Part shown: positions 63,470 through 64,000 of the stretch, one piece after another
How positions within the stretch are numbered: position 1 is the first letter of the stretch
Layout: each line of letters begins with the position of its first letter
Assembly (NCBI RefSeq): GCF_031195445.1
Contig: NZ_CP133480.1
Location: 3,154,501 to 3,218,500 of the forward strand
Length of the DNA: 64,000 nt
DNA from: Acuticoccus sp. MNP-M23
Lineage (GTDB): Bacteria; Pseudomonadota; Alphaproteobacteria; Rhizobiales; Amorphaceae
Reading direction: 5' to 3'
The notes under the pieces: model-generated
Seen by the model: the letters and a program-made list of their open reading frames with translations, nothing else
Databases searched by the model: none
What the model was told of the DNA's origin: nothing
Made by a program: the position numbers and the translations under genes

Positions 63470-64000
63470 TCAGGCGGTCTCGGCGCGGATCTGGTCGACC
63501 AGGGTGGCCCGTTCGTGCCGGGCGGCGAGGGCGGCGGGCATGTCCACCTCCTCGAAGTTCACTTTGACGTTGGGCTGGAGCTGGCCGATCAGGTCCATGT
63601 CGGCGGAGATGATCGTGCCGATCATGAAATAGCCGCCGCCGGACACCGCATCGCGGTGGAGGACGATGGGCTCGGTGCCCCCCGGCACCTGAATGGAGCC
63701 GTAGGGATAGCACCCGTCGACAATGTTGGACGGGTCCGACCCCGCGCCGAAGGGCGGATCGCGCGGCACGAACTCCAGCGGCCGACCGCCCTTGAAGCGG
63801 TAGCCCATCCGGTCTGCCTCCGCCGCCACCATCCACGTGTCGGCAAAGAAGTTCGCCTGGCTCTCCTCGGTGATCCGGTGCCAGTAGAGCCCCGGCAGAA
63901 CGCGCAGGCGTGCCGGTGCGCCCGGTCGGCGCCGGAGTGTGGCGGACACCGACCGTCCTTCGGCAGCGCCGGCACTGTCGCCGAGCGGCAGCACGTCGCC
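63470..64000 (-). CDS. Biotin-dependent carboxyltransferase family protein (KipA/PxpC-like), C-terminal part
   Basis: The gene runs off the window's right end; 176 codons are visible. The family pattern is clear: ARLRVLPGLYWHRITEESQANFFADTWMVAAEADRMGYRFKGGRPLEFV, then CYPYGSIQVPGGTEPIVLHRDAVSGGGYFMIGTIISADMDLIGQLQPNVKVNFEEVD. This is the carboxyltransferase/allophanate-hydrolase subunit 2 domain, found in urea carboxylase and in the C subunit of bacterial 5-oxoprolinase (PxpABC). Next to HyuA/HyuB this suggests chemistry on a lactam or ureido compound. The partner subunit (KipI/PxpB) should lie just outside. Confidence 0.85.
   Translation of the reverse strand, partial: GDVLPLGDSAGAAEGRSVSATLRRRPGAPARLRVLPGLYWHRITEESQANFFADTWMVAAEADRMGYRFKGGRPLEFVPRDPPFGAGSDPSNIVDGCYPYGSIQVPGGTEPIVLHRDAVSGGGYFMIGTIISADMDLIGQLQPNVKVNFEEVDMPAALAARHERATLVDQIRAETA

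Overview
The window is high-GC DNA from an alphaproteobacterium. The block tpiA / ppiD-trpD-trpC-moaC-moeA-lexA, the GAAC-N7-GAAC SOS box before lexA, and the stock of ABC importers all fit Hyphomicrobiales (Rhizobiales). That placement is inference from gene order and style, not from a database search.

Layout. (1) 1-7.9 kb is housekeeping: a glutathione S-transferase tail, a ceramidase-like membrane protein, tpiA, then a co-directional block ppiD, trpD, a trpC-moaC gene fusion, moeA and lexA. (2) 8.2-11.3 kb holds tRNA-Ser(CGA) followed by decayed mobile DNA (an IS630 ruin, a frameshifted small membrane-protein gene) and a small secreted lysozyme-inhibitor-like protein. (3) 11.3-25.8 kb is a secretion locus: an AraC regulator, two unequal ABC half-transporters with degenerate nucleotide sites, an HlyD-type adaptor and a 2,734-residue VCBS-repeat protein without RTX repeats, with no outer-membrane channel gene beside them. 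(4) 26-29.8 kb holds a nitrate/nitrite-sensor-type chemoreceptor, a tRNA-Ser 3'-end look-alike, a decayed large serine recombinase and an IS3 fragment. The stretch from the tRNA gene to this point may be an old genomic island.

(5) 29.8-35.6 kb encodes a glycine-betaine-type importer (ATPase, binding protein, permease), two different Fe(II)/2-oxoglutarate oxygenases and a divergent TetR regulator with an 18-bp near-palindrome between them; together they look like uptake and oxidation of one quaternary amine or osmolyte. (6) 35.6-46.3 kb holds a resolvase ruin, a 1,968-residue glycine-rich autotransporter, an AraC regulator, a complete IS3-family element and an IS66 ruin. (7) 46.3-50 kb is a two-gene heterodimeric ABC exporter. 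(8) 50.3-64 kb is a catabolic cluster: N-methylhydantoinase/oxoprolinase B and A subunits, a polyamine-type importer (two ATPases, two permeases, one Tat-exported binding protein), two SDR dehydrogenases, a GntR regulator with two winged-helix domains, a second binding protein lacking a signal peptide, and the end of a biotin-dependent carboxyltransferase (KipA/PxpC-like). This suggests import and ring opening of a cyclic amide such as a hydantoin or 5-oxoproline analogue.

Decayed mobile elements sit at nearly every join between these modules, suggesting that the accessory part was put together by successive insertions.
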